Part shown: positions 43,114 through 51,802 of the stretch, in pieces
Numbering within the stretch: position 1 is the stretch's first letter
How the letters are laid out: each line of letters begins with the position of its first letter
From: Nostoc sp. S4
GTDB lineage: Bacteria > Cyanobacteriota > Cyanobacteriia > Cyanobacteriales > Nostocaceae
Assembly: GCA_029379225.1 (NCBI GenBank)
Contig: JAQYWR010000034.1
Location: 27,867 to 91,866, forward strand
Direction: 5' to 3'
DNA length: 64,000 nucleotides
Notes under the pieces: model-generated
What the model was told of the DNA's origin: nothing
The model's database searches: none
Seen by the model: the letters and a program-made list of their open reading frames with translations, nothing else
Position numbers and translations under genes: made by a program

Positions 43114-44112
43114 TTATCCACAAGCGGCTTGAAATTCTCCAAGCATTTTGACCTCTGGCTCTAAGCGAATAGACCAACGTTCTTGTACTTGATGTTGGAT
43201 GTGGCGAATCAGACAGAAAATATCACTAGCTTTTGCCCCACCGCGATTAACGATGAAGTTAGCATGGAGTTGGGCGACTTGCGCTCCACCAATTTGGTAT
43301 CCTTTGAGACCAGTTTGCTCAATTAACCAGCCAGCACTGTAAGGTTTGGGATTGCGGAACACACTACCACAACTGGGAAAGTTATATGGTTGAGTAGTTA
43401 GCCGATGCTTTTTGTGTTCCTTGGTAATTGCTACAACTTGTGCAGGGTCTGCACTTGGTGTGAGTTGTAATGTAGCTTGGGTGATTATGCGATCGCCGCC
43501 TTGCAATAATGAAGTCCGATAGCTATAACCTAGTCGGTCGGGAGTAAGAGTTTCCAGTGTCCCATCGGGTGAAAGTACCTGAGCGCTAACTAACATATCT
43601 GCGATACAGCTATTATGTGCCCCTGCATTCATTACCACAGCGCCTCCGACTGTACCAGGAATGCCAACAGCCCACTCCAATCCTTGCCATCCCAGTGATG
43701 CGGCTTCCCATGCTAAGCTGGGAATTGATTCTCCAGCAGCAACGGTTAATTGCCCTGTTTCGCGGTCAAAGTGGCTGAAGCGCAGATGACGAGTGGCAAT
43801 CACCAAGCCTGATATCCCGCCATCGCTCACTAGCAAATTAGACCCTGCTCCCAGTGTCGTCACTCTTAAATCATGTTCTTTTGCATATTTAAGACTCGCT
43901 TGGAGTGCTTCTAAATTTCGAGGGGCAACGTACCATTGGGCTGCTCCCCCAACTCTATAGGAAGTAAATGCTGACAAGGAAGCCTGAGACTTGATCGCAC
44001 AATCAGTATTAGGTAAGTAAATTCCCTCGTTCTCCACCGGATTAGCTGTTTGTTTCTTTGTATTCAAAGCAGAAGCTGTGCAGACGTTTCCAACTGCCTG
44101 GGAAATGGTCAT
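43114..44112 (-). CDS. murB: UDP-N-acetylenolpyruvoylglucosamine reductase
   Basis: This FAD enzyme reduces UDP-GlcNAc-enolpyruvate to UDP-MurNAc with NADPH. The product has 332 residues. FTSYRVGGAAQWYVAPRN starts the FAD domain, LGAGSNLLVSDGGISGLVIA holds the FAD phosphate loop, GIPGTVGGAVVMNAGAHNS is the second flavin motif and FPSCGSVFRNP contains the serine acid. The catalytic glutamate is in RLEPEVKMLG. An N-terminal extension of about 40 residues precedes the core and may be partly untranslated. It follows murC by 121 bp on the same strand, the usual cyanobacterial murC-murB order. Confidence 0.96.
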   Translation of the reverse strand: MTISQAVGNVCTASALNTKKQTANPVENEGIYLPNTDCAIKSQASLSAFTSYRVGGAAQWYVAPRNLEALQASLKYAKEHDLRVTTLGAGSNLLVSDGGISGLVIATRHLRFSHFDRETGQLTVAAGESIPSLAWEAASLGWQGLEWAVGIPGTVGGAVVMNAGAHNSCIADMLVSAQVLSPDGTLETLTPDRLGYSYRTSLLQGGDRIITQATLQLTPSADPAQVVAITKEHKKHRLTTQPYNFPSCGSVFRNPKPYSAGWLIEQTGLKGYQIGGAQVAQLHANFIVNRGGAKASDIFCLIRHIQHQVQERWSIRLEPEVKMLGEFQAACG

Positions 44113-44233
44113 TTTTACTTTTTTTTGGTAAATTTTTACATTTATTTACCGTATTTGTACGGTATTATAGTGAACGTGAAAGCCTGATGAAATCGGCGCT
44201 TTGGTCAAAAATAGAACTTGGCAAAGTCCTCAG

Positions 44234-45697
44234 TTATGATGTGGCTTTAGCAGGCTCACAAAGCGTTGCAATTACTTCAGGAATCACTTGATTTAAGTTT
44301 CCAGCACCTAAAAACAGCGCCAAGTCTCCTGGACGCAGTGTTTGTAGTAGGAACTCACGTACTGAGGATAAAGTTGGTTGATAAACTACCTGAGAATGTT
44401 GCTTGGCAATTTCCGCTGTTAGATGTTCACCACTGATTTGCCCTAAATTGGGTTCGCCTGCACTGTAAATATCAGTCAGCACAACTAAATCAGCATGGCT
44501 AAAAGACTGGGCAAATTCTTCTAAAAAAGTAAGTGTACGGCTGTAGCGATGGGGTTGGAAGATGGCAACTACTCTTTGTCCTGGTCTTGCCTGTAAACGT
44601 GCAGCAGCCAGAGTAGCTCGAATTTCGCTAGGATGATGAGCATAATCATCGATGAAGATAATACCATCGACTTCACCCCGGAACTCAAAACGGCGTCTTG
44701 CTCCTTCAAAGGTGGCGATTCCTTTGGCAATTTCTCCAAATTCTAAGCCCAATACACGACCAACAGCGACTGCTGCTAAAGCATTACTGAGGTTGTGCCG
44801 ACTCAACAGTTGTAAGTTCAATACGCCTAAGGCTTTGCCTCTCTCCCAAACTAAAGCCGTAGTGCCATCAGCACGATAGTCAATATTAGTAACGGTGTAG
44901 TCAGCGTCGGTATCTGAGTGTAAGCTGTAGCTGATTGTTGGTTGCAAGCGATCGCGGACTGTAGCACAGTCAATACTACCTACCAAAGTTTTGCAACTTT
45001 TGGCAAACATTTGGAAGATGTCAACTACTTCTTCTAGTGTATCGTAGTGGTCAGGATGATCGAGTTCAATATTGGTAATGATGCCAATTTCTGGAGCGTG
45101 TTTTACTAAAGAACCATCCGATTCATCTGCTTCGGCTACCAAATATTGGCTTTGTCCCAGTCGAGCATTGCCGGACCAAGCATTGACTTCACCACCTACT
45201 AAAATAGTTGGGTCTAAACCTGCTTGCAGCAGCATATAACCGATCATGCTACTAGTTGTAGTTTTGCCGTGGGTTCCTGCCACTGCAATACTATAATAAT
45301 CAGCAATCAAGGCTGCTAGTACATCTGAGCGATGTAAAATCGGACAACCTAATTCCAGAGCTGCTTTGTATTCTAAATTATTTGTGTTAATTGCTGTCGA
45401 ACAAATGACTTGAGGCAGTTTTGAGTTAGTAGCAACAGCTAATTTTTCTCGCGAATTTAATCCTACAACCTGAGGCAATTCTTGAGGGCGAAAGAATTCG
45501 AGATTACTTGCCTCTTGTTTACCAAAAATATGAGCGCCGATAGATTCTAACTTGCGCGTAATGTGGTTTGGACGTAGATCCGAACCTGATACTGGAAATT
45601 GACGCTGAGCGAGAACGTATGCCAGAGCAGACATACCTATACCGCCGATGCCAATAAAATGAAATGGTCTACCACTAAAATCTACAGAATTACTCAT
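44234..45697 (-). CDS. murC: UDP-N-acetylmuramate-L-alanine ligase
   Basis: MurC adds L-Ala to UDP-MurNAc with ATP. It is full length at 487 residues. FIGIGGIGMSALAYVL is the N-terminal UDP-binding loop, AGTHGKTTTSSMIGYML the P-loop, EADESDGSLV and NIELDHPDHY the Mg-binding and substrate segments, and DDYAHHPSEI the C-terminal-domain motif. The ATG at 45697 has GAGGAG about 8 nt upstream. It lies upstream of murB on the same strand, so the two probably form an operon. The region upstream, toward nadD, contains a 62-bp tandem duplication. Confidence 0.97.
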   Translation of the reverse strand: MSNSVDFSGRPFHFIGIGGIGMSALAYVLAQRQFPVSGSDLRPNHITRKLESIGAHIFGKQEASNLEFFRPQELPQVVGLNSREKLAVATNSKLPQVICSTAINTNNLEYKAALELGCPILHRSDVLAALIADYYSIAVAGTHGKTTTSSMIGYMLLQAGLDPTILVGGEVNAWSGNARLGQSQYLVAEADESDGSLVKHAPEIGIITNIELDHPDHYDTLEEVVDIFQMFAKSCKTLVGSIDCATVRDRLQPTISYSLHSDTDADYTVTNIDYRADGTTALVWERGKALGVLNLQLLSRHNLSNALAAVAVGRVLGLEFGEIAKGIATFEGARRRFEFRGEVDGIIFIDDYAHHPSEIRATLAAARLQARPGQRVVAIFQPHRYSRTLTFLEEFAQSFSHADLVVLTDIYSAGEPNLGQISGEHLTAEIAKQHSQVVYQPTLSSVREFLLQTLRPGDLALFLGAGNLNQVIPEVIATLCEPAKATS

Positions 45698-46100
45698 TTA
45701 TTGCTCCTCTTACACCACACCACACCATAGATCGCAAATGACACGCGTATCATAACAGGAATTTGATTTTTACCATAATTACTGCTGTATTATGTTCGTA
45801 CCTGATACCTGGATGAGGCTTCTGCTCTGGTTTTGCAAGTTCAAAATGATTTTACCTTGGTTGAAGGTTTTTGCTATTTCTGAACTGTTCCTAAGATTAT
45901 TCGCAAAATTTTGGCCGCATCGGGAAAGAAATTCTTGTAATGACAAATACATATTTTTGGCTACCTTACTGGAATTGACTACGATAGTACATTGTTAATG
46001 AAACTGATTTTAAATTGCATCAAGTCTACGCGAGAATTGACTACAATAGTACATTAGCGATCGAACTATTTTTTAATTGCATAAAACCAGGCGTAACTGG
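45698..46100. other. Divergent murC/nadD region with a 62-bp tandem duplication
   Basis: Copies at 45972-46020 and 46034-46082 share GAATTGACTAC-ATAGTACATT and TTAATTGCAT-like ends, with period 62 bp, just before nadD. A 68-codon plus-strand frame at 45792-45998 is not credible. No other gene is seen. Confidence 0.6.
45972..46082. repeat. Two-copy tandem duplication upstream of nadD
   Basis: Each copy spans 49 bp (45972-46020 and 46034-46082), about 78 percent identical by eye, with a 13-bp spacer. Both contain TTGACTAC and ATAGTACATT, which resemble parts of a promoter, so this may be a duplicated promoter or operator. Confidence 0.7.
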
Positions 46101-46727
46101 ATGCAGCAACTAGCAATTTTTGGTGGCACATTCAATCCAATTCATTGGGGACACCTGCTCGTAGCTGAGGCAGCTTTGCATCAAGTATCCCTTGAAAAGG
46201 TAATTTGGGTGCCATCTTTAAATCCTCCTTACAAAGAAGCGGCTTTGTTTGAGCATCGTGTAGAAATGCTGCAATTAGCTGTAAAAGATAACCCAGCGTT
46301 TACTGTCTCACTAGTGGAGGGAAAACGCTTTGGTACTTCCTATGGCATTGACACCCTGATGGACTTATCTGCTTGTTACCCAAATACTCACTGGTACTGG
46401 ATTGTTGGCTTGGATACTTTCCAAACCTTACCTCATTGGTATCGTGGACACGAACTAGCACAAATGTGTGATTGGTTAATCGCACCCCGACTGCTAGGTG
46501 GTGAGACTATAACTCAAAGCGAGTTAATCTGCAAGCAAGTCGAAGAACAAATAAATGAACGCAGATCTACTATCGATTGGCAATTAATGAATATACCTTT
46601 AGTAGGAATTTCGTCAAGTCTAATTCGGAAATTTTGCCGCGAACATCAGTCAATTCGTTATCTAGTCCCAGAATCTGTGAGATCGTTTATTGCCAACAAT
46701 AACCTCTACTCCCATAAATCTGAATAA
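46101..46727 (+). CDS. nadD: Nicotinate-nucleotide adenylyltransferase
   Basis: Transfers AMP from ATP to nicotinate mononucleotide in NAD synthesis. The product has 208 residues from ATG 46101, which follows CCAGGCGTAACTGG; an in-frame TTG at 46077 lies inside a direct repeat and is unlikely. The nucleotidyltransferase signature LAIFGGTFNPIHWGHLL and the C-terminal ISSSLIRKF (ISxTxxR-like) are both present, together with WIVGLDTFQTLPHW. The protein is an alpha/beta Rossmann-like fold. gap2 follows on the same strand after 116 bp; that may simply be proximity. Confidence 0.94.
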   Translation: MQQLAIFGGTFNPIHWGHLLVAEAALHQVSLEKVIWVPSLNPPYKEAALFEHRVEMLQLAVKDNPAFTVSLVEGKRFGTSYGIDTLMDLSACYPNTHWYWIVGLDTFQTLPHWYRGHELAQMCDWLIAPRLLGGETITQSELICKQVEEQINERRSTIDWQLMNIPLVGISSSLIRKFCREHQSIRYLVPESVRSFIANNNLYSHKSE

Positions 46728-46843
46728 ATTATGTGTTTTTTTATTTGTCTAACACTTTATTGTTATATTTAGTTCCCCCCTTTGCGATATGATTGGGGTC
46801 AACGATATTAACATATAGGCATAAATACAGAGGGCAAGACACT

Positions 46844-47857
46844 GTGATTAGAGTTGCAATCAACGGTTTCGGACGTATTGGACGTAACTTTGCGCGTTGC
46901 TGGGTGGGTAGAGACAATAGCAAGCTCGACCTTGTAGCAATCAATGACACATCAGACCCTAGAACCAATGCTCACCTGCTAAAGTACGACTCAATGCTAG
47001 GGAAGTTAAAGGATGTTGACATTACTGCTGATGATAACTCCATCATCATTAACGGTAAGACCGTTAAGTGCGTATCCGATCGCAACCCAGAAAACTTGCC
47101 CTGGAAAGATTGGGAAATTGACCTAATTATCGAAGCAACGGGGGTATTTACCAGCAAAGAAGGAGCGCTTAAGCATGTAAATGCTGGGGCCAAGAAAGTT
47201 CTGATCACCGCTCCTGGGAAAAATGAGGATGGTACCTTTGTAGTTGGTGTGAATCATCATGACTATGACCACAACAAACACAATATTATCAGTAACGCCA
47301 GTTGTACTACCAACTGCTTGGCTCCCATTGCCAAAGTGTTGAACGATAAATTCAACATCATTAAAGGCACGATGACCACTACCCATAGCTATACAGGTGA
47401 CCAGCGCTTATTAGACGCTTCTCACCGGGATTTGCGACGGGCCAGAGCCGCAGCTATCAACATTGTACCTACCTCCACTGGTGCGGCAAAAGCAGTGGCA
47501 CTGGTAATCCCAGACCTTAAAGGCAAGCTGAATGGTGTTGCCTTACGCGTACCCACCCCGAACGTTTCAATGGTAGATTTCGTAGTTCAAGTTGAGAAGC
47601 GTACTATTACTGAAGAAGTTAATCAAGCTCTCAAAGATGCCTCTGAAGGTTCACTCAAGGGTATCTTGGATTACAGTGAACTACAACTAGTTTCATCAGA
47701 TTATCAAGGTACTGACGCTTCCTCAATTGTTGATGCTAGCTTAACCTTGGTTATGGGCAATGACCTAGTAAAAGTTATGGCTTGGTATGACAACGAGTGG
47801 GGCTATAGCCAACGAGTTTTGGATTTAGCAGAATTGGTTGCCGAGAAGTGGCAATAA
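46844..47857 (+). CDS. gap2: Glyceraldehyde-3-phosphate dehydrogenase, Gap2 type
   Basis: This is the photosynthetic GAPDH that uses NADPH or NADH in the Calvin cycle and gluconeogenesis. It has 337 residues from GTG 46844 (IRVAINGFGRIGRNFARCW). The catalytic Cys is in SNASCTTNCLAPI, followed by TTTHSYTGDQR and the phosphate-binding RRARAAAINIVPTSTGAAKA. The sequence from SNASC onward is nearly invariant in cyanobacterial Gap2, distinct from the glycolytic Gap1. An in-frame ATG 51 bp upstream would add a non-conserved tail. It lacks the CP12-like C-terminal extension of plant GapB. It converges with thiL across a hairpin. Confidence 0.96.
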   Translation: MIRVAINGFGRIGRNFARCWVGRDNSKLDLVAINDTSDPRTNAHLLKYDSMLGKLKDVDITADDNSIIINGKTVKCVSDRNPENLPWKDWEIDLIIEATGVFTSKEGALKHVNAGAKKVLITAPGKNEDGTFVVGVNHHDYDHNKHNIISNASCTTNCLAPIAKVLNDKFNIIKGTMTTTHSYTGDQRLLDASHRDLRRARAAAINIVPTSTGAAKAVALVIPDLKGKLNGVALRVPTPNVSMVDFVVQVEKRTITEEVNQALKDASEGSLKGILDYSELQLVSSDYQGTDASSIVDASLTLVMGNDLVKVMAWYDNEWGYSQRVLDLAELVAEKWQ

Positions 47858-47866
47858 ATTTAGTCA

Positions 47867-47910
47867 TTGGTTATTAGTTCTGAGACAAATGACAAAGGAC
47901 TAATCACCAA
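47867..47910. terminator. STRR-derived hairpin between convergent gap2 and thiL
   Basis: TTGGTTATTAGT (47867-47878) and ACTAATCACCAA (47899-47910) form a 12-bp stem with one mismatch. The second arm overlaps the end of thiL, so the structure may also end thiL transcripts. Confidence 0.45.
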
Positions 47911-48949
47911 AATGTTGAAATCCCTGGCTAAGAGTGAGAACTTGGTCGGGGAATTTTTTTTGTTCGTCGTGCAATAGGATTGTGGAATCTGGTGTAATTC
48001 TGCCAACGATCGCAGCACCTTCGCCAAGATGTTCTACTAAAGCTGATGCTGGTTGTTGTGGTAAGCACAGCACTAGTTCAAAGTCTTCGCCACCGTATAA
48101 AGCATATTCCAGCGCTTGCTCTGGTGTCAGCCAATGGTCATAAGCTGTTGGTAAGGAAATTTGTCTGAGTTCTAAGACCGCACCAACGCCGCTGGTGCGA
48201 CAAATTTGGATTACTGCATCTGCCAAACCGTCGCTGCTATCCATACCAGCCACAGGAATTTCGGATTTGAGATTTTTAACTTCGGCTTGGTTGAGTCGAA
48301 CGATTTGGGATTGGGAATTTAAGATTTTTTTGAGGATGGGTAAGACATCTAATCGTGGCTGTGGACGCTGGTGTGCGTTGATTAAAACCGTCTTTTGTTC
48401 AGTGTTGAGGTTTTGTCCTAATTCAGGATGCAAGAGCAATTCTAAGCCAGCTCTTGAGGCTCCATGAATACCTGTAACAACGATCGCATCTCCTACAACA
48501 GCAGCAGAACGGCGGATAATTTGACTGGGGTGAACTTGACCAAAAGCGGTAATTGCCAAAGTAGTCACAGGCGATCGCACCACATCACCCCCGACAATTG
48601 GGGTATTGTACTTTTGCAGGCATTGTGTCATTCCCTGATATAAACTTTCGACCCAATTCACGCTCAAATCCCCAGGAAGTCCCAGTCCGACAGCAATCCC
48701 CAGTGGGAAAGCACCCATCGCTGCCAAATCTGACAAATTTGCAGCCGCTGCACGCCAACCCGCATCTTCTGGGGAAGTGGTGAGGTTGCTAAAATGCACA
48801 CCGTCAACCAGCATATCTGTTGTGACGACTAAAGATTGATCTGGTTCCGTCACTAATATCGCTGCATCATCACCAATAATTTCTGGAGGACAGAAACGGT
48901 GTAATCTTGCTAAAAGACCTTGTTCGCCAATATCTTTGACTTTAGTCAT
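47900..48949 (-). CDS. thiL: Thiamine-monophosphate kinase
   Basis: ThiL phosphorylates thiamine monophosphate to thiamine diphosphate with ATP. The 349 residues compare with about 325 in E. coli. The N-terminal IGDDAAILV and VVTTDMLVDGVHF bind Mg-ATP, DLAAMGAFPLGIAVGLGLPG is the dimer region and GMDSSDGLADAV contains the conserved Asp. EYALYGGEDFELVL is the C-terminal motif. An insertion between about residues 190 and 215 (SQSQIVRLNQAEVKNLKSE) is not in the core family. The start codon lies within a heptamer STRR (TCATTTG on the plus strand), so the repeat and the start overlap. Confidence 0.94.
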   Translation of the reverse strand: MTKVKDIGEQGLLARLHRFCPPEIIGDDAAILVTEPDQSLVVTTDMLVDGVHFSNLTTSPEDAGWRAAAANLSDLAAMGAFPLGIAVGLGLPGDLSVNWVESLYQGMTQCLQKYNTPIVGGDVVRSPVTTLAITAFGQVHPSQIIRRSAAVVGDAIVVTGIHGASRAGLELLLHPELGQNLNTEQKTVLINAHQRPQPRLDVLPILKKILNSQSQIVRLNQAEVKNLKSEIPVAGMDSSDGLADAVIQICRTSGVGAVLELRQISLPTAYDHWLTPEQALEYALYGGEDFELVLCLPQQPASALVEHLGEGAAIVGRITPDSTILLHDEQKKFPDQVLTLSQGFQHFGD

Positions 48950-49063
48950 TTGTCATTAGTCATTAGTCATTAGTTATTCTCCCCTGTTCCCCCTACCTCC
49001 CCATCTCTCCATCTTTGCACTCCCTCAAGTTACGATAAAGTTATCGTCTAGGGGGATGTTGGA

Positions 49064-49636
49064 ATGGCCTCTACACCAGTAACAAAGCTCACATTTGAAG
49101 AGTACTTAACTTATGATGATGGCTGTGGTTTTCACTACGAGCTGGTAGATGGCAGACTGGAATTAATGAATCCCCCTACAATTCAACATTTCTTGATTAC
49201 TAAATTTCTTGAGCAGATGCTGGATGGGGAAATTCAGCGCTTGGGTTTACCTTGGTTAACTTTTCGGGAAACTGGGACGAGGACGGGGAAAAATAAGTCT
49301 AGGTTAACTGACTTGTCTGTGGTGACACAGGAGCAAGCAAGAGAATTGATTAATGCCTCAGCAGTCTTTGAGTCACCACCATTACTAATTGTAGAAGTAG
49401 TCAGTCCAGATTCTATCAAGCGGGACTATCGTTATAAACGGTCTGAATATGCGGCGGTTGAAGTGCCAGAATATTGGATTGTAGACCCACTAAACGAAAA
49501 GATTTCTGTACTGTCGCTGGAAGAAGGATTTTACGAAGAGACGGTGTTTATTGGCAACCAGCAAATTGGATCGCGGACTTTTCCAGAAATAGCGATCGCA
49601 GTCGGTCGTGTGTTTAGCGCTGGCAATCTGAGTTAG
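49064..49636 (+). CDS. Uma2-family (DUF820) PD-(D/E)XK-like protein
   Basis: This 190-residue Uma2 protein begins MASTPVTKLTFEEYLTYDDG. It has YELVDGRLELMNPPTIQH, the charged RETGTRTGKNKSRLTDLSVV, then LLIVEVVSPDSIKRDYRYKR and YAAVEVPEYWIVDP. The acidic residues and Lys/Arg of the nuclease-like core are present. It is the third of four Uma2 genes in the window, divergent from thiL and separated from it by CT-rich and STRR sequence. A GGGGGATGTTGG segment lies before the ATG. Its function is unknown. Confidence 0.88.
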   Translation: MASTPVTKLTFEEYLTYDDGCGFHYELVDGRLELMNPPTIQHFLITKFLEQMLDGEIQRLGLPWLTFRETGTRTGKNKSRLTDLSVVTQEQARELINASAVFESPPLLIVEVVSPDSIKRDYRYKRSEYAAVEVPEYWIVDPLNEKISVLSLEEGFYEETVFIGNQQIGSRTFPEIAIAVGRVFSAGNLS

Positions 49637-49719
49637 GGGAATTTAGGAGTTAAGAGTTAGAAATTAGAAGTTTTATCTCCCTCATCTGGCCGATCTCTCC
49701 CATCTTCCCCTACTCTCTG

Positions 49720-50826
49720 TTATGCTGCTTGTGGCTCAACCAAATTTTCTATGCCCTGAACCACTGTTGCTGACTCAATTTTGTCGCCTGCTTTGAGTTG
49801 ATCTAAAACTTCTTTACCGTCAGTAAGATAGCCGAAAACGCTATAGCGACCATCTAATAGGTTACGTCCGGCGGGAGTAAGTTCTGGTTCAAACAGAAAG
49901 AAGAAAAACTGCGAAGAACCTCCATTGACTTCACTTTCGGGACGAGCCATCACTACTGCACCAAAAGCAGAAAAAGGTAGAACTGGCATATCAGTGTAAC
50001 GACCAGCTTGTTCTAAGGTAATGCCATAGGTGGGCTGCTTGTCTCCTTCAACCAAGACTTCTAAAGGAATGGCGCGGTATTTGCCAGTGTTTGGGTCAAT
50101 AAAACCTACTTCTTTTCCAGGTGGATCTCCAGTTTGCAGAAAGTAAGATTCTTCAGAACGGGTAAATTCTAAGCCATCATAAAAACCCTTCTGCACTAGA
50201 TCTACAAAATTACCAGCAGTGATAGGGGCGCTATAACCATCTACGACAACGGTGAGGTTGCCTTTGTTGGTTTTTAAATCCACCGTGGCACGACCTTTAA
50301 GTTGTGGCAAGTTACTGTACTCAGCTGGGACTTCAAAGGGAAATTCCTTTACCATTGACTCTTGTAGCTCAGTGACGAGATTCAGCAGTTTAGTTCTCTG
50401 TTGCAAAATTTGTTCTTTATCTTTACTGTTCGCCAATTCTTGCAGGTTAGCCACACCAGATTTCAACTCGTTAATCCAAGCTTCTGCTTGGGGTTGGCGT
50501 TCTTGGGGAACACTTGCTAGGATTTGGGAGGGTTTATCGAGAATGCGGGATGCTTGGCTGATATCTTTGGAAATAGCACCCCAGCGCCGATTTGCCCGCA
50601 GTTGGTTAGATATGTCCTCTAAACTAGCTTGTAGTTGCCGTACAGGTTTGTTATCTATTGGGAGTGCATACCGCAACAAAGCATTACCGTCAGTAATTGC
50701 ATTGCCAGCTGGTAGCGCGGCGCTACTAGAGGGAGTCCACCCAGCTGTAGTTATGCCTAAAAATATTGTTACCAGCAGTATTGCTATTAGGCTGTTCTTC
50801 AGCCAGGATTTTAATAAGTTAAGCAT
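49720..50826 (-). CDS. Peptidyl-prolyl cis-trans isomerase, cyclophilin type (TLP40/CYP38-like)
   Basis: This is a secreted or lumenal protein. From ATG 50826 it is 368 residues; in-frame upstream codons reach 50889 but the signal sequence (SLIAILLVTIFLGITTAGW) starts naturally after this ATG. An N-terminal helical domain (about 45-180, rich in Gln and Leu) precedes a cyclophilin domain (about 185-365: GNFVDLVQKGFYDGLEFTRS, GSSQFFFFLFEP, GRYSVFGYLTDGKEVLDQL). This is the layout of chloroplast TLP40/CYP38, which assists photosystem II assembly. Key active-site residues are diverged, so isomerase activity may be low or absent. The assignment to PSII assembly is by homology. Confidence 0.88.
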   Translation of the reverse strand: MLNLLKSWLKNSLIAILLVTIFLGITTAGWTPSSSAALPAGNAITDGNALLRYALPIDNKPVRQLQASLEDISNQLRANRRWGAISKDISQASRILDKPSQILASVPQERQPQAEAWINELKSGVANLQELANSKDKEQILQQRTKLLNLVTELQESMVKEFPFEVPAEYSNLPQLKGRATVDLKTNKGNLTVVVDGYSAPITAGNFVDLVQKGFYDGLEFTRSEESYFLQTGDPPGKEVGFIDPNTGKYRAIPLEVLVEGDKQPTYGITLEQAGRYTDMPVLPFSAFGAVVMARPESEVNGGSSQFFFFLFEPELTPAGRNLLDGRYSVFGYLTDGKEVLDQLKAGDKIESATVVQGIENLVEPQAA

Positions 50827-51136
50827 GGAATAACTCAAATGCAGCATTGATATTGTTGACTGGACGTAGCCCATCAATAATCTTCCCACAGTAGGAGTAC
50901 CCAGTGCCCAATACTAAGTACTAAGTGAAAAAATGAGCCAGATGAGGGAGATGGGCGAAATTTCGCCCATCTCCTCACCACTTTTAACTCCTAAATCCTC
51001 ACTCTTAACTGGGCACTGGGCACTGGGCACTCACAATGCTCCATGCCCTATAACTAAATAGCGAACAACTAATGACTAATTACTCCGCTTGAAGGGTACA
51101 ATAAATGCCGATTGTCTTCCAAAACTTGAAAGTTTC
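50827..51136. other. Divergent cyclophilin/efp spacer with heptamer repeats
   Basis: The spacer contains ATGAGCCAGATGAGGGAGATGG-like purine tracts (about 50933-50957) and three GGGCACT heptamers in tandem (51009-51029). It lacks a gene. Promoters for both genes must lie here. Confidence 0.5.
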
Positions 51137-51694
51137 ATGATCTCCAGCAACGACTTTCGACCTGGTGTCTCAATTGTATTAGATGGATCTGTATGGCGAG
51201 TGGTGGAATTCCTCCACGTTAAGCCAGGAAAAGGTTCCGCCTTTGTACGAACTAAACTGAAAAATGTTCAGAACGGGAGTGTGGTGGAAAGAACCTTCCG
51301 GGCAGGGGAAACAGTACCCCAAGCCACTTTAGAAAAAAGCACAATGCAGCATACCTATAAAGAAGGCGATGAGTTTGTCTTTATGGATATGGAAACCTAT
51401 GAAGAAGGCAGATTGAGTGCGGCACAAATTGGCGATCGCGTAAAATACCTCAAGGAAGGTATGGAAGCTAACGTCATCCGTTGGGGCGAACAAGTCCTAG
51501 AAGTAGAACTGCCCAACTCTGTAGTTCTAGAAGTTGTGCAAACAGATCCAGGTGTAAAAGGTGATACTGCTACAGGTGGTACTAAACCAGCTGTTTTGGA
51601 AACTGGTGCAACTGTGATGGTTCCTTTGTTTATTTCCCAAGGAGAACGCATCAAAATTGATACCCGTGATGATAAATATTTAGGCAGGGAATAA
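51137..51694 (+). CDS. efp: Elongation factor P
   Basis: EF-P relieves ribosome stalling at polyproline. It has 185 residues in three OB-like domains. The start at ATG 51137 gives ISSNDFRPGVSIVLDGSVWR, the canonical N-terminus; an in-frame TTG at 51089 would add a non-conserved stretch. The loop PGKGSAFVRTK carries Lys34-like residue, modified in some bacteria, although no modification gene is nearby. The C-terminal domain ends with TRDDKYLGRE. It lies 108 bp upstream of accB in the same direction, the usual efp-accB cyanobacterial pair. Confidence 0.97.
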   Translation: MISSNDFRPGVSIVLDGSVWRVVEFLHVKPGKGSAFVRTKLKNVQNGSVVERTFRAGETVPQATLEKSTMQHTYKEGDEFVFMDMETYEEGRLSAAQIGDRVKYLKEGMEANVIRWGEQVLEVELPNSVVLEVVQTDPGVKGDTATGGTKPAVLETGATVMVPLFISQGERIKIDTRDDKYLGRE

Positions 51695-51727
51695 GTTTGG
51701 ATTGCGATCTCAACAAATCCTGATTTC

Positions 51728-51745
51728 AATCCCTATTTAGGGATT
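51728..51745. repeat. Single CRISPR-repeat-like palindrome between efp and accB
   Basis: TTTCAATCCCTATTTAGGGA resembles the Nostoc CRISPR repeat core (TTTCAATCCCTATTAGGGATT). The perfect stem is AATCCCT/AGGGATT with a 4-nt loop. Only one copy is present here, so there is no array. It may instead serve as a transcription hairpin. Confidence 0.4.
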
Positions 51746-51802
51746 AAATCCCTGCCACACTTGAAAATGCTAATTTACGGATAGGTCGAGGTAATAAAAA
51801 CT

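Noticed and set aside
45792..45998. 68-codon plus-strand frame upstream of nadD
   Set aside because: It ends in a tandem repeat, is rich in Phe/Leu/Trp from AT-rich DNA and has no ribosome site.
51008..51032. Tandem GGGCACT units as a possible minisatellite
   Set aside because: Only three to four STRR-type heptamers in a spacer; common in such genomes and not remarkable on their own.
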